A stretch of DNA of 64,000 nucleotides from Sneathiella sp. P13V-1 (GTDB lineage Bacteria > Pseudomonadota > Alphaproteobacteria > Sneathiellales > Sneathiellaceae). The translations under genes and the position numbers were made by a program. Of the stretch, positions 1 to 8,114 are shown in pieces. A model generated the notes under the pieces. That model made no database searches, was not told where the DNA came from, and saw only the letters and a program-made list of their open reading frames with translations. The stretch lies in contig NZ_WYEU01000001.1 of NCBI RefSeq assembly GCF_015143595.1, positions 1,054,001 to 1,118,000 of the forward strand, given 5' to 3'. Every line of letters begins with the position of its first letter. The stretch's first letter is position 1.

Positions 1-23
1 ACTCAAGGTGGTTTCCTTAAATT

Positions 24-686
24 CTACTGTAAGGTCTGGTTTACATTGCCCTGCTGCATCATCATGGTCAACAGGCTGATCAGTAAATCCCCCCGTTGAG
101 AAACGGTATCCGCTTCCAGCAAGGCTTGTTTTTCAATTGGGGAGAAGGGGCAAATGATCGACAAGGAATTGATCAGGTTGTCATCATCAAGGCTATTGAG
201 CATGTCCCAGTCGGCCTGTTCATCTTCAAACTCCAGAAAATACTTCAATACTTTCTGCAAAGCGTCTCGATTAACAGATTGATTGTTAGATGGGTGGAAG
301 TCATGAAGGAAAGGTTTGTAGTCCGCAACCACCTGGCGATATTTGGTGATGCGATTTCCGACTTCCTGCACAATTCTAAACCGGCAAAGACCTTCTAGCG
401 TAATGCGATAGACATTGTCTTGAATTTCAGAGAACTCGCAGATTTTGCCAACACAGCCGATATCAAATAAAGGCGGCTCATGAGAGGTGTCTTCTGCGTC
501 TCGTGGCTGGATAATGCCGATCACCCGTTTCCCTTCCATGGCATCGTGAACCATGTCCACATAGCGCGGCTCAAACACGTTCAAGGGAAGCTGGCAGGTG
601 TTTAAGAGCAGGGCACCGTTCAGCGGAAAGACCGGCAGAATGGCCGGAAGTTCATCCAATCCTGAAGTAGTGCCCTGATCACTCAT
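24..686 (-). CDS. LON substrate-binding-domain protein
   Basis: A 220-residue stand-alone LON N-terminal (PF02190-type) domain. The family signature is visible from about residue 14 (LPAILPVFPLNGALLL, then FEPRY and GIIQP). No AAA+ or Ser-Lys protease domain follows, so this is not a Lon protease. It is probably a cytoplasmic adaptor or substrate-recognition protein; the substrate is unknown. Its start codon overlaps the stop of the upstream thioredoxin-TPR gene as ATGA, so the two are translationally coupled, a pairing common in alphaproteobacteria. Only 23 bases lie between its stop and the window edge. Family assignment is firm, cellular role is not. Confidence 0.9.
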   Translation of the reverse strand: MSDQGTTSGLDELPAILPVFPLNGALLLNTCQLPLNVFEPRYVDMVHDAMEGKRVIGIIQPRDAEDTSHEPPLFDIGCVGKICEFSEIQDNVYRITLEGLCRFRIVQEVGNRITKYRQVVADYKPFLHDFHPSNNQSVNRDALQKVLKYFLEFEDEQADWDMLNSLDDDNLINSLSIICPFSPIEKQALLEADTVSQRGDLLISLLTMMMQQGNVNQTLQ

Positions 687-1588
687 GAGAATAACGCGGC
701 TGACAATTTACGACGAAGGTCCTTGGAAATGTCATGCATAGGACCCAGAACTTCGAAAATTTTCAAAAGCTCTGTGCGGGCAATTTGATCATTCCATTCG
801 TTGTCACGTTTGATGATTTCCAAAAACTGGTCACCACCGGCATGGTAGGAACCAGCCCCCACAAGTGCCTGTGCCAGCTCAAAGCGCGCTTGCAGGTTTT
901 CAGGGTCATTGGCAACGTTTTCTTCCAGCGGGGCAAGGTCACCCGCGTTGGCAGAATTTTTTGCGATGGAAAGGGCGGCGAAAGCAGCTGACACATGTTG
1001 ATTGCCGCGGTCTTTCTCCTCAATGGTCTCCAGCAGGGTTTCAGCAGCCTCCGCTTCGCCCAGATCCAGATACACACGGGACAGATGCGCCTTGGCTTCG
1101 ATATTGTCTGGCTCAAGTTCCAGGATTTTGGCGAAAGCGGTGAGCGCAACTTCGGTGTTATTTTCTTCCAAGGCGGCAAGACCTGCTTCCATGGCTTGCT
1201 CAACCGGGGAGGGACCAATAGCCCCGCCAAGGTTCTTTTCGATAAATTCCTTCACCTGACTTTCAGGCAGGGCCCCCATAAAGGCGTCGACCGGCTGACC
1301 ATCTTTAAAGGCAAAGACAGCAGGAATGCTCTGTACGCGCAGGGCCTGCGCAATTTGAGGGTTCTGGTCGATGTCAATTTTTACCAAGGAGACCGCACCG
1401 CCTGCATTGTTGATTACTTTTTCAAGAACAGGACCCAGTTGTTTGCAAGGCCCACACCATGGAGCCCAAAGATCAACAAGAACAAGACGCTCGGTACTTG
1501 CCTGAACCACATCCACCGCAAATCGTTCTGCGTTGCTGTCAATTACCAGATCTGCGCCTGCAGGCGCTGTGTTCATTTCAATGTCCAT
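683..1588 (-). CDS. cnoX: Thioredoxin-TPR chaperedoxin (CnoX/YbbN family)
   Basis: A 301-residue cytoplasmic protein with a thioredoxin domain (about residues 15-120) and a TPR region (about 130-300). The active site WCGPC is intact near residue 45. Enterobacterial CnoX has lost the second cysteine, so this version could be redox active as well as a holdase. CnoX proteins protect clients from over-oxidation and hand them to GroEL/DnaK. Residue 5 is also Met and could be the start, since neither start has a strong ribosome-binding site. It overlaps the LON gene by ATGA, forming a two-gene operon on the minus strand. Confidence 0.9.
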   Translation of the reverse strand: MDIEMNTAPAGADLVIDSNAERFAVDVVQASTERLVLVDLWAPWCGPCKQLGPVLEKVINNAGGAVSLVKIDIDQNPQIAQALRVQSIPAVFAFKDGQPVDAFMGALPESQVKEFIEKNLGGAIGPSPVEQAMEAGLAALEENNTEVALTAFAKILELEPDNIEAKAHLSRVYLDLGEAEAAETLLETIEEKDRGNQHVSAAFAALSIAKNSANAGDLAPLEENVANDPENLQARFELAQALVGAGSYHAGGDQFLEIIKRDNEWNDQIARTELLKIFEVLGPMHDISKDLRRKLSAALFS

Positions 1589-1666
1589 TATTCTCTATTT
1601 CAGTTTTTGGTTCAGGTTTTACGCACAAATTGCGCGTCCTTAAGCTTATAGAAATCTCTAGCGCGG

Positions 1667-2167
1667 TTACTCACCTGAATCAAGGGTGAGGATTTGTGCT
1701 TCATGGCCTGTTTGTTCGATAAAGCTTTTCAAGCCCTCTTGTGAAATTTGCGTTGTCTTGTCATTAATCAAGGGGTGAAAGTTCAAAAACTCCTCTTCCA
1801 TCATCAAACTATCGAGTAAAACCTTCACGCGATGCTCGGTGTCATTAATCAGGGCAAAGGGGGTAACGGAGCCCGGGGTGACCCCCAGAACCTCTTCCAG
1901 AAGTTCCGGTTTGCCAAAGCTTAAATTCTTGGCACCGATCTGTTTTTTCAAGGCTTTGAGATTTACCTTTGTATTCTCCAGACAAACCAGCAGATACAAA
2001 TCGCCATTTTTGTCTTTCAGAAACAGGTTCTTGCTATGTCCTCCTGCCAGGGTGCGAGAAACCGTTTGGGCATCTTCCACGGTGAAAACCGGTTTGTGAT
2101 GATGCGTTTCAACTTTGATTCCAAACTGATCCAGTTTCTCAAACAATTCGTCTGGTGTAACAGCCAT
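1667..2167 (-). CDS. Prolyl-tRNA trans-editing deacylase (YbaK/ProX family)
   Basis: A stand-alone editing domain of about 166 residues related to the INS domain of ProRS. It is expected to hydrolyse mischarged Ala- or Cys-tRNA(Pro). Family landmarks are FTVEDAQ, GGHSKNLFLKDK and GSVTPFALIND. The open frame extends 28 codons upstream to 2251, but the internal ATG at 2167 is preferred. It has an AGGGGG ribosome-binding site at proper spacing, and the protein then begins at the family's usual MAVTPDELFEKL. It is a monocistronic minus-strand gene beside tRNA-Gly. Confidence 0.9.
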   Translation of the reverse strand: MAVTPDELFEKLDQFGIKVETHHHKPVFTVEDAQTVSRTLAGGHSKNLFLKDKNGDLYLLVCLENTKVNLKALKKQIGAKNLSFGKPELLEEVLGVTPGSVTPFALINDTEHRVKVLLDSLMMEEEFLNFHPLINDKTTQISQEGLKSFIEQTGHEAQILTLDSGE

Positions 2168-2268
2168 AAAGCCCCCTGTTGAATAGATGAATTTAAGTCC
2201 AACCCTCAGCGGTTTAGCCGCTTTTGCGGCCTTTGTAAAAAAAAATGACAATTATTTAAAAAAGGGGC

Positions 2269-2296
2269 TTGCGTTTACTTCTCAGATGCATATTAT
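2269..2296 (+). promoter_or_regulatory. Putative sigma-70 promoter of tRNA-Gly
   Basis: A TTGCGT -35-like hexamer at 2269-2274 is separated by 16 bases from TATTAT at 2291-2296. It lies 28 bases upstream of the mature tRNA 5' end. It is called from sequence likeness and position only. Confidence 0.55.
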
Positions 2297-2324
2297 CCCG
2301 CCTCGCAACGACGTTGCACGCCGA

Positions 2325-2399
2325 GCGGGCGTAGCTCAGGGGTAGAGCATAACCTTGCCAAGGTTAGGGTCGTGAGTTCGAATCTCATCGCCCGCTCCA
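2325..2399 (+). tRNA. tRNA-Gly (anticodon GCC)
   Basis: A full cloverleaf can be folded. The 7-bp acceptor stem is GCGGGCG with CGCCCGC, the D stem is GCTC/GAGC, and the anticodon stem is TAACC/GGTTA with loop TTGCCAA (anticodon GCC at 2357-2359). The T arm carries TTCGAAT, the discriminator base is T, and the CCA end is encoded at 2397-2399. It reads GGC/GGU codons. It is flanked by a promoter-like sequence and an intrinsic terminator, so it is an independent unit. Confidence 0.97.
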
Positions 2400-2405
2400 A
2401 TTTTC

Positions 2406-2438
2406 AAAAAGCCTAGCCAGTAATGGCCGGGCTTTTTT
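2406..2438 (+). terminator. Intrinsic terminator after tRNA-Gly
   Basis: An outer stem AAAAAGCC with GGCTTTTT encloses a second stem GCCA/TGGC with a GTAA tetraloop, followed by a T tract. It starts 7 bases after the encoded CCA. Confidence 0.85.
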
Positions 2439-2499
2439 GCTTTTCGGGGGTCGTAAAGCCTCAGACGAGGATCATCTAAGGCGGTAATTTTCCAGCAAA

Positions 2500-3189
2500 T
2501 CAGGACACCGACGTTACAGAGCCAGCAAATGGGGGCTTCTGCTGAATTTGTTTTACCCCACCGCGCTCTTCAAAAGCTGCGATGGCTTGTTGAGAGTATT
2601 CCGGCGCATCTTCAGGTTTTGTTTCCAGATATTGTGGCGCAGGATAATATTCGATGCCAAGCTGCAGGGTCTTGGCGACGCTCTTGCCTGCTATCAAAGA
2701 GGTAAGATACAAACCTGTTTCAATAGACGCAGAAACCCCTGCCCCAGTTATATACTTTTCATCGCGATAGAACCGGACAGGTTTTACGTTGGCACTATAG
2801 TTTTTTGCCACGCGATCACGGTGGAAAAAATTTGTCGTCACTGTTCTGTTTGTAATCAGCCCCGCGGCGCCCAGAAGATCAACGCCGTTGCAAATTCCAA
2901 CAGTCCAGGTTGAAGAAGCATCAAGATCACGTAGTTTTTGTAAGCTACTTTCATCCTGTTTGACGAGCTCTGCGCCCGGCCCGCCTGGAACATAAAGAAT
3001 ATCGGTCTCAGTGACGTCAGAAAATCCTTTCCAGGCGGCCAGTCCCAACCGACGGGTATCGGCCGCAATCAAAGACGGCTCTTTTGCAAAAAATTCGGTT
3101 TCCATATTTGGAACGCGGGATAAGACCTCATACCCGCCGACAACATCCAGTGTGGTGAGCCCGTCATAAAGGAAAATAGATAATTTCAT
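2500..3189 (-). CDS. DJ-1/PfpI family protein (isonitrile hydratase-like)
   Basis: A roughly 229-residue DJ-1/PfpI-fold protein. The nucleophile elbow GICNGVDLLG carries the conserved cysteine, preceded by the sheet-turn LYVPGGPG. It resembles the subgroup annotated as cyclohexyl-isocyanide hydratase or GlxA N-terminal domains; the substrate is not predictable. The frame opens at 3240, but the ATG at 3189 has GAGGGT at good spacing and starts the fold directly (MKLSIFLYDG). The gene is divergent from the GlxA-type regulator at 3320, whose N-terminal domain is the same fold, so it is the likely target of that regulator. Confidence 0.85.
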   Translation of the reverse strand: MKLSIFLYDGLTTLDVVGGYEVLSRVPNMETEFFAKEPSLIAADTRRLGLAAWKGFSDVTETDILYVPGGPGAELVKQDESSLQKLRDLDASSTWTVGICNGVDLLGAAGLITNRTVTTNFFHRDRVAKNYSANVKPVRFYRDEKYITGAGVSASIETGLYLTSLIAGKSVAKTLQLGIEYYPAPQYLETKPEDAPEYSQQAIAAFEERGGVKQIQQKPPFAGSVTSVS

Positions 3190-3283
3190 GGTTACCCTCA
3201 TGTTGTGATCGTGTTTTGAATTTGTTTTGGTGCGCGACATAGGTGGTCAGCGCATCGAGTAATTAATGTATGGAAATTTAAAC

Positions 3284-3318
3284 TGGCAGAAATGACAAGA
3301 AACGATATAATTCTGCCA
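3284..3318 (+). promoter_or_regulatory. Promoter and 8-bp inverted repeat before the GlxA-type regulator
   Basis: A consensus TATAAT sits at 3306-3311 with CTGGCA 17 bases upstream as a weak -35. Two arms, TGGCAGAA (3284-3291) and TTCTGCCA (3311-3318), form a perfect inverted repeat around the -10, as expected for an operator. The predicted transcription start falls within a few bases of the ATG at 3320. Confidence 0.6.
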
Positions 3319-3319
3319 A

Positions 3320-4288
3320 ATGGAAAAGCAGCGTAATATCATATTCTTTCTCTATCCGGGCTTTGAAACTCTGGATATGGCAGGCCCTACCAGCGTTTTT
3401 CACGCAGCAAATGGCAGAACTAAAGCGGCCTTCTATCAACATCACTATGTGTCTTTGAGTGGCGGGGAAATAGTAAGTAACGCTGGACTTCCGGTCTCCA
3501 CTCAGAAAGCATCATTAGATCAGGTAGGACCAAATGATACGCTTATCGTTCCAGGCGCAGATAGATGGGCAATGAAAGAAGGGTTGGCTAACGACCAGAT
3601 CATTCAATCCATTCGCGACTTGGCGGACAAAGTGGGGAGGGTCTCTTCAGTATGCTCCGGATCCTTCTTTCTGGCGGCATCTGGCTTACTTGATGGCAAA
3701 CGCGCGACCACACATTGGGAGGCGACTTCCGAACTCGAAAAACAATACCCGAATATCCTGGTGGAACCAGATGCTCTTTACACTGTGGATGGGCGATTAT
3801 GGACATCTGCGGGGGTATCAACGGGAATAGATATGGCGCTTGCCATGGTAAAAGTGGATCTGGGTTTGGACGTGATGCGAAAAGCTGCGCAGCGCCTTGT
3901 TGTTCATTCAAAACGTGCGGGATCGCAATCCCAGTTTTCTGACTTATTGATTGCTCAAACGTCGGGTGATGGACAGTTTTCAGATCTAATTGTCTGGATG
4001 AGTGATAATATGAGTGCGCGTATTACGGTTGTTGAGCTTGCCAATAGATGTGGGATGTCCGAGCGAAACTTTCACCGCAAATTCACGCAAACGGTTGGCG
4101 ATACGCCAGCCAAATTTCTGGATGATCTACGTATGCAACGTGCAAAAGAACTGCTGGATGCAGGGCACTTGATTAAAGCGGTGTCCCATGATGTTGGGTT
4201 TCGATCAGAAAGCGGTTTTCGGAATGCATTTGAGGCCCAGTTTGGTCTGTCCCCCTCCGTATATTCCTCCCTGAACAGCATCAGTTGA
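3320..4288 (+). CDS. GlxA-family AraC-type transcriptional regulator
   Basis: A 322-residue regulator. The N-terminal DJ-1/PfpI domain (about 1-190) contains LIVPGA and the elbow SVCSGSFFLAASGLL. The C-terminal AraC/XylS double helix-turn-helix (about 225-320) contains CGMSERNFHRKF and ends with the second helix-turn-helix, GFRSESGFRNAFEAQFGLSPSVYSS. The DJ-1 domain of such regulators is thought to sense a metabolite rather than catalyse. No ribosome-binding site is visible before the ATG, and the promoter predicts an almost leaderless mRNA. It is divergent from the DJ-1/PfpI gene, which it probably controls. Confidence 0.9.
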   Translation: MEKQRNIIFFLYPGFETLDMAGPTSVFHAANGRTKAAFYQHHYVSLSGGEIVSNAGLPVSTQKASLDQVGPNDTLIVPGADRWAMKEGLANDQIIQSIRDLADKVGRVSSVCSGSFFLAASGLLDGKRATTHWEATSELEKQYPNILVEPDALYTVDGRLWTSAGVSTGIDMALAMVKVDLGLDVMRKAAQRLVVHSKRAGSQSQFSDLLIAQTSGDGQFSDLIVWMSDNMSARITVVELANRCGMSERNFHRKFTQTVGDTPAKFLDDLRMQRAKELLDAGHLIKAVSHDVGFRSESGFRNAFEAQFGLSPSVYSSLNSIS

Positions 4289-4509
4289 GGCGTCAACTTT
4301 GTTTGATCCCACGTGCGTAAGAACGTTCCGGTAAAAGATCTCATACCCCTTCACCACCATTTTTTGGTCGAAGATGGATGATATGCTTTTGTAACTCTGT
4401 TTTCTTGTAAAACCTATGTGAAGGCGATTGGATTGTTTTGCCTTTGTTATAAACCGTCCTAACTCTTGATTATTGGAATACGCGATTTCTTTAGACAGGT
4501 TGGCGTGCG

Positions 4510-5292
4510 ATGTATGGCGAGAAGCTAAAATTTTTCTTTCTAGTGATGGTTTTGTGTTTGAGTATGAGGCAAATAGCGCAGTCTGAAGAAGTGACGTCTG
4601 CCGCTTATACTGATTACCCTCCTTTTACCGCAGACTATTTGGAGGGAGGCGGTTTTGCAATTGTCCTGGCGACGGAAGCATTTAAGCGTGAAGGGTTCGT
4701 CGTAAAACATAGCTGGATGCCGTGGGTAAGAGGCGCGACCTTGGTTGAAAAAGGAGTCGTTGATTTTACACTACCCTATTACTTTACCCATAAACGCACC
4801 TCGATATTTGAATATTCTGAGCCCATCTACAGTATCTATATCCGAGCATACGGGCGCCGTGGGAGTGGGGAAAATGTCACTTCGATTGAAGGTTTAGAGG
4901 GGAAGACAATATGTCATCCCCGTGGATACGCGAACCCAGTTTACTTGCAGAATCTGTTTGATACAGGAAGGGCTACTTTGAGGCGCCCAATGGACATGGA
5001 GCAGTGCCTTAAACTTACTCTTTCTAAACGAGTTGATTATTTTCTCTCTTCACCAGAAGTTTGGAAAGGAAGCCTCGAACGGTTGTCTCTTTCAGAAGAT
5101 GAATTTGAAGAATTGAGTTTCAATGTGCAGGTTAACAGGTTGTATTTGGTCTTTGGGAAAAGTAACCCAAGAGCTCCTAAGCTTGTATCCGCATTTAATT
5201 CTGGCCTTGAAAAAATGTCGGCGGATGGGTCACTCAGAAAACTAGTAGAAAAGTATGATATCGACGTCCGGTTTGTAGATCCGTTGAATTGA
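4510..5292 (+). CDS. Periplasmic solute-binding protein (SBP_bac_3 type), copy 1
   Basis: A 260-residue protein with an N-terminal signal peptide (hydrophobic run FFFLVMVLCLSM, cleavage probably near residue 25). A family-3 type II periplasmic binding domain follows, starting AAYTDYPPFTADYLEGGGFA. It lacks a lipobox. The next gene is a paralogue about half identical by eye, and both end in FVDPLN. There is no ABC permease, ATPase or sensor kinase beside them, so they may serve a distant transporter or be scavenging or sensing proteins. The ligand is probably an amino acid or other small polar solute, by family only. Confidence 0.85.
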   Translation: MYGEKLKFFFLVMVLCLSMRQIAQSEEVTSAAYTDYPPFTADYLEGGGFAIVLATEAFKREGFVVKHSWMPWVRGATLVEKGVVDFTLPYYFTHKRTSIFEYSEPIYSIYIRAYGRRGSGENVTSIEGLEGKTICHPRGYANPVYLQNLFDTGRATLRRPMDMEQCLKLTLSKRVDYFLSSPEVWKGSLERLSLSEDEFEELSFNVQVNRLYLVFGKSNPRAPKLVSAFNSGLEKMSADGSLRKLVEKYDIDVRFVDPLN

Positions 5293-5385
5293 ACCCACAA
5301 TTTAGGACAGGGGCTGTTTTTTGACTTTTGGCTTGATAAGGCTATCTGGTTTTTTGGGGGAGCTGTACTAATTCATAGGGCTGCC

Positions 5386-6171
5386 ATGTTATTTACGCTA
5401 AATCGATTAGTCTCAAGTATCCTTCTCGGTGTTTTTCTTTTTTCCTCCCCAGCTGTAAAAGCTTCGGATGTATCTTCTACCGCCTATAAGGATTATCCGC
5501 CTTTCACAACCGACAGATTGCCAAACGGTGGTTTCGCAATAGCGCTTGCGAAAGAATCTCTTAAACGAGAGGGCTTGAATTTAAAGCATTCTTGGAAGAC
5601 GTGGGTTCGAGGATTGTCTGAGGTTGAGAATTCCAAGACAGACATCACACTGCCGTATTTCTATACGGAAGAGCGTGAGCAGATTTTCGAGTATTCAAAA
5701 CCTTTTTACAGTATTCCCACACGAGTTTATGGCTTGAAAGGTACTGTCGGCGTTGTGTCTTCCGTCGACGATCTTGTGGGTAAATCGATTTGTAATCCCC
5801 GAGGATATGCTAATCCTAAAAACCTGCAGATGTTATTTGACGAAGGAAAAGCAACACATCGTGATCCTAAGAATATGGAACTATGCCTAAGATTGGTTCA
5901 GGCCAAGAAAGTGGACTATTTCATATCGTCTCCGGAAGTAACGAAAGATACCATCGTAAAAATGAACATACCACTTGATGTGTTCGAGGAGGCTGGTTTT
6001 GATGTGCATGTAAACAGGTTGCATGTCATTATCAGCAAATCAAATCCCAAGGCTCAAAAGATCATAGCTGCTTTCAATGCGGGGCTTGATCAAATGGCTT
6101 CAGATGGGTCACTTAAGGCAATGGCCGAAGAGTACGGGCTAAATACAAAATTTGTTGATCCCCTAAATTGA
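5386..6171 (+). CDS. Periplasmic solute-binding protein (SBP_bac_3 type), copy 2
   Basis: A 261-residue paralogue of the preceding gene. A signal peptide ends about VKASDVSS, and the same periplasmic binding fold starts TAYKDYPPFTTDRLPNGGFA. Blocks shared with copy 1 include FEYS, ICHPRGYANP/ICNPRGYANP, VDYF(L/I)SSPEV, VNRL and the terminal FVDPLN. The 93-base gap carries no terminator, so the pair could be cotranscribed. The divergence between copies is large enough for an old duplication with altered ligand preference. It faces the metallo-beta-lactamase-fold gene tail to tail. Confidence 0.85.
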   Translation: MLFTLNRLVSSILLGVFLFSSPAVKASDVSSTAYKDYPPFTTDRLPNGGFAIALAKESLKREGLNLKHSWKTWVRGLSEVENSKTDITLPYFYTEEREQIFEYSKPFYSIPTRVYGLKGTVGVVSSVDDLVGKSICNPRGYANPKNLQMLFDEGKATHRDPKNMELCLRLVQAKKVDYFISSPEVTKDTIVKMNIPLDVFEEAGFDVHVNRLHVIISKSNPKAQKIIAAFNAGLDQMASDGSLKAMAEEYGLNTKFVDPLN

Positions 6172-6184
6172 GAAACGAAAGAAT

Positions 6185-6231
6185 CTGAACTCGGTTTGTG
6201 GAACAGGCTTCATGTCTCAAATCGAGTTCAG
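6185..6231. terminator. Inverted repeat at a convergent gene junction
   Basis: The arms CTGAACTCGGTTTG (6185-6198) and CAAATCGAGTTCAG (6218-6231) give a 14-bp stem with one G-U pair in the plus-strand RNA and a 19-base loop. The right arm runs into the last codons of the minus-strand gene. There is no T tract, so it may be an RNA 3'-end stabiliser or a factor-assisted terminator rather than a classical one. Confidence 0.5.
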
Positions 6232-7043
6232 GCAGACATATCTGTGACCTCAAGGGCGCCTTTGATCAGGTTTCTTTTAGAGAAATTGAAACTCGTAAGT
6301 TTTGCCATGGCGTCTTCCGGCCCCAGGATTTTGTGCACAATTTCATCCAGAGTCTTACCCTGTTTGCGAAGTTCCTGAGAGCGTTCACAGAGCGTCACCA
6401 TGTTCTGGAGTTTTTCTCGCAATTTGCTTTTGCCATCTTCCACAAGGCCGCGGTGAGGGCAGAAGATCGTATCAAAATCGAGGGTCAGAGCCTTTCTGAT
6501 GCTATCCATTAACAGAGGCAGATCCTCGTCACTTCTAAGATACCGTATTGCTCGTGCGATATAGAGGTCTCCTGAGAAAAGCCAGCCTTTTTCCGGAACA
6601 TGCAACACATGCAGATCCTTGGCATGGCCCGGAGTGAAAAGGGGCACCAGATGGTCGCCGGATTTCACCTGTATTTTTGCAGGTAAAGGGGCTGTTTTTA
6701 CAGGGATCGGCGCTCCCCAGATGAAGCGCTGCATAATTGGAACGCGATATCCGTTTTCCAATTTATCGCGCGCTTCAATCGGTGCCATAGGGGTGAGGCC
6801 ATACAAGTCTGCAATTCTGGCGGCATTTCCTGCATGATCTTCATGATGGTGGGTTAAGACCAATTGCCGCACAGGTTTTTCAGACAGATAGGATTTTACT
6901 TCGCGCCATTGGTTGGGCGGGCCAGCGTCAATGACCGTATCGTCCCAGCGATAGACGATAAATGTACTATTGATACCGCGGTTCATGCGTCCAACACGCG
7001 CGGCATCAATCGGGCCGTAGCAAAATCTTTCACGAATAGGCAT
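6228..7043 (-). CDS. Metallo-beta-lactamase-fold hydrolase
   Basis: A 271-residue MBL-fold enzyme. The metal-binding motif THHHEDHAG is present, with further ligands in TPGHAKD, FSGDLY and FCPHRG, giving a complete binuclear site. There is no signal peptide. The C-terminal third (about 200-271) is helical and charged, as in glyoxalase-II-like and RNase-Z-unrelated MBL hydrolases. The substrate cannot be assigned. It appears monocistronic, between the solute-binding pair and a terminator belonging to the next minus-strand gene. Confidence 0.85.
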   Translation of the reverse strand: MPIRERFCYGPIDAARVGRMNRGINSTFIVYRWDDTVIDAGPPNQWREVKSYLSEKPVRQLVLTHHHEDHAGNAARIADLYGLTPMAPIEARDKLENGYRVPIMQRFIWGAPIPVKTAPLPAKIQVKSGDHLVPLFTPGHAKDLHVLHVPEKGWLFSGDLYIARAIRYLRSDEDLPLLMDSIRKALTLDFDTIFCPHRGLVEDGKSKLREKLQNMVTLCERSQELRKQGKTLDEIVHKILGPEDAMAKLTSFNFSKRNLIKGALEVTDMSA

Positions 7044-7119
7044 TAGGGTCTCGAATCTGTGCTCAGTTCGAGCGGACCATACCCCTAAATTGACAATTTG
7101 TCATTTTCTTTATGGGGGT

Positions 7120-7143
7120 AAAAAAGCGGCCCGAAAGCCGCTT
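7120..7143 (-). terminator. Intrinsic terminator after the VPLPA-CTERM gene
   Basis: Stem AAGCGGC (7124-7130) with GCCGCTT (7137-7143) and a 6-base loop. On the minus strand it is followed by a run of T (A run 7120-7125 on plus). It lies 27 bases after the gene's stop codon. Confidence 0.8.
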
Positions 7144-7169
7144 CCTTGTTGACGTTGCGTCAAGTTGCG

Positions 7170-7934
7170 TTACGTGGTTTTTTGCCTCCGGCGCCAGCCA
7201 AAGAAGCCGAGGATAGCAACACCCGCAGCATAAAGTGGCAAAGCAGCAGGAAGAGGCACTGCGGTGACAGCAATGTTGATCGATGTATCCGCCAAAATGC
7301 CGTTTACATCATTTGCCAACAGTCTGAGCGTATAGATGCCCGTTGCTGTAGGGTCGAACAAAGCATCAAACCAATGCATGGACCAGGAGTTTTGGGCAAC
7401 ATTATTCTGACTGATCAAAGTGGCGTATTCGCTACCACTACCCGCGATAATTTTCGTGGCTGAAGTGGTCAGGTTTGTTCCCAGCGCATGGTCAGCATAG
7501 GCGGTATTAATAGGGTCGAAGGCAAAGGTTCCCTGATTTATTCCACCCGTTGGTGTAAAGCTGGCCAGCAGCAGATAATTTACATCATTTAGTTTTCTGC
7601 CGCTTGTCCCATCAAAATCTGTATTGATGGACCATTCAAAATTCCAAAGAGGGCGGCTTGGATTTTGTCCGGCACCCGAAGGTGTATCGGCCGCGCGGCC
7701 TGCTTCAAAAGTATATGTATCCACGCCATCATAATTAAAAACGTTCGCTGCTGGATAACGTTGTTTGGCACGAAGCCCGATTTCAATGCCGTTCTGGCGA
7801 TCGACCGTGAAGTCACCATTGGCATTACCTGATCCGAAAATGACACCAGGTGTTACATTGGCAGCACCGGCGTAAGAAGTGATTCCGGTCAGTAGTAACA
7901 CTGCGCCGAAAAGTGAGCGAAGTAAGTTAGTCAT
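7170..7934 (-). CDS. VPLPA-CTERM sorting-domain protein
   Basis: About 254 residues. There is an N-terminal signal peptide (LLRSLFGAVLLLTGITSYAGA) and a C-terminal tripartite sorting signal: VPLPAALPL, a hydrophobic helix and a GWRRRQKTT basic tail. This is the alphaproteobacterial VPLPA variant of PEP-CTERM. Such proteins are processed by an exosortase, which must be encoded elsewhere because none is in the window. The body is Asn/Thr/Gly-rich with no recognised domain. The start at 7934 (GGGGGAAAG before ATG) is preferred over the upstream frame start at 7973. It is probably surface or matrix associated. Confidence 0.8.
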   Translation of the reverse strand: MTNLLRSLFGAVLLLTGITSYAGAANVTPGVIFGSGNANGDFTVDRQNGIEIGLRAKQRYPAANVFNYDGVDTYTFEAGRAADTPSGAGQNPSRPLWNFEWSINTDFDGTSGRKLNDVNYLLLASFTPTGGINQGTFAFDPINTAYADHALGTNLTTSATKIIAGSGSEYATLISQNNVAQNSWSMHWFDALFDPTATGIYTLRLLANDVNGILADTSINIAVTAVPLPAALPLYAAGVAILGFFGWRRRQKTT

Positions 7935-8114
7935 CTTTCCCCCAAATGACATGTTCAAGGATATGTACAGCAACTACATTGAACTGAAGTTTGCGCAATT
8001 CCGTGTCCAAGGAAGAGAGAAGGCTCTCACAAAGCGCGAGAATCTATATTAGTAGTTTGTATATTCAGGTAAAGAGAAGAGTTTGTGACACTCACCGTCT
8101 GATAATTAATACGA

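Noticed and set aside
995-1651. Long plus-strand frame opposite the chaperedoxin gene
   Set aside because: It is the antisense shadow of a gene with an intact thioredoxin-TPR sequence. It has no domain, and its composition is that of a mirrored coding strand.
7091-7103. TGACA-ATT-TGTCA as an FNR-type box before the metallo-beta-lactamase-fold gene
   Set aside because: The half sites are 5 bp with a 3-base spacer and do not fit TTGAT-N4-ATCAA. It could be an operator, but there is no supporting evidence.
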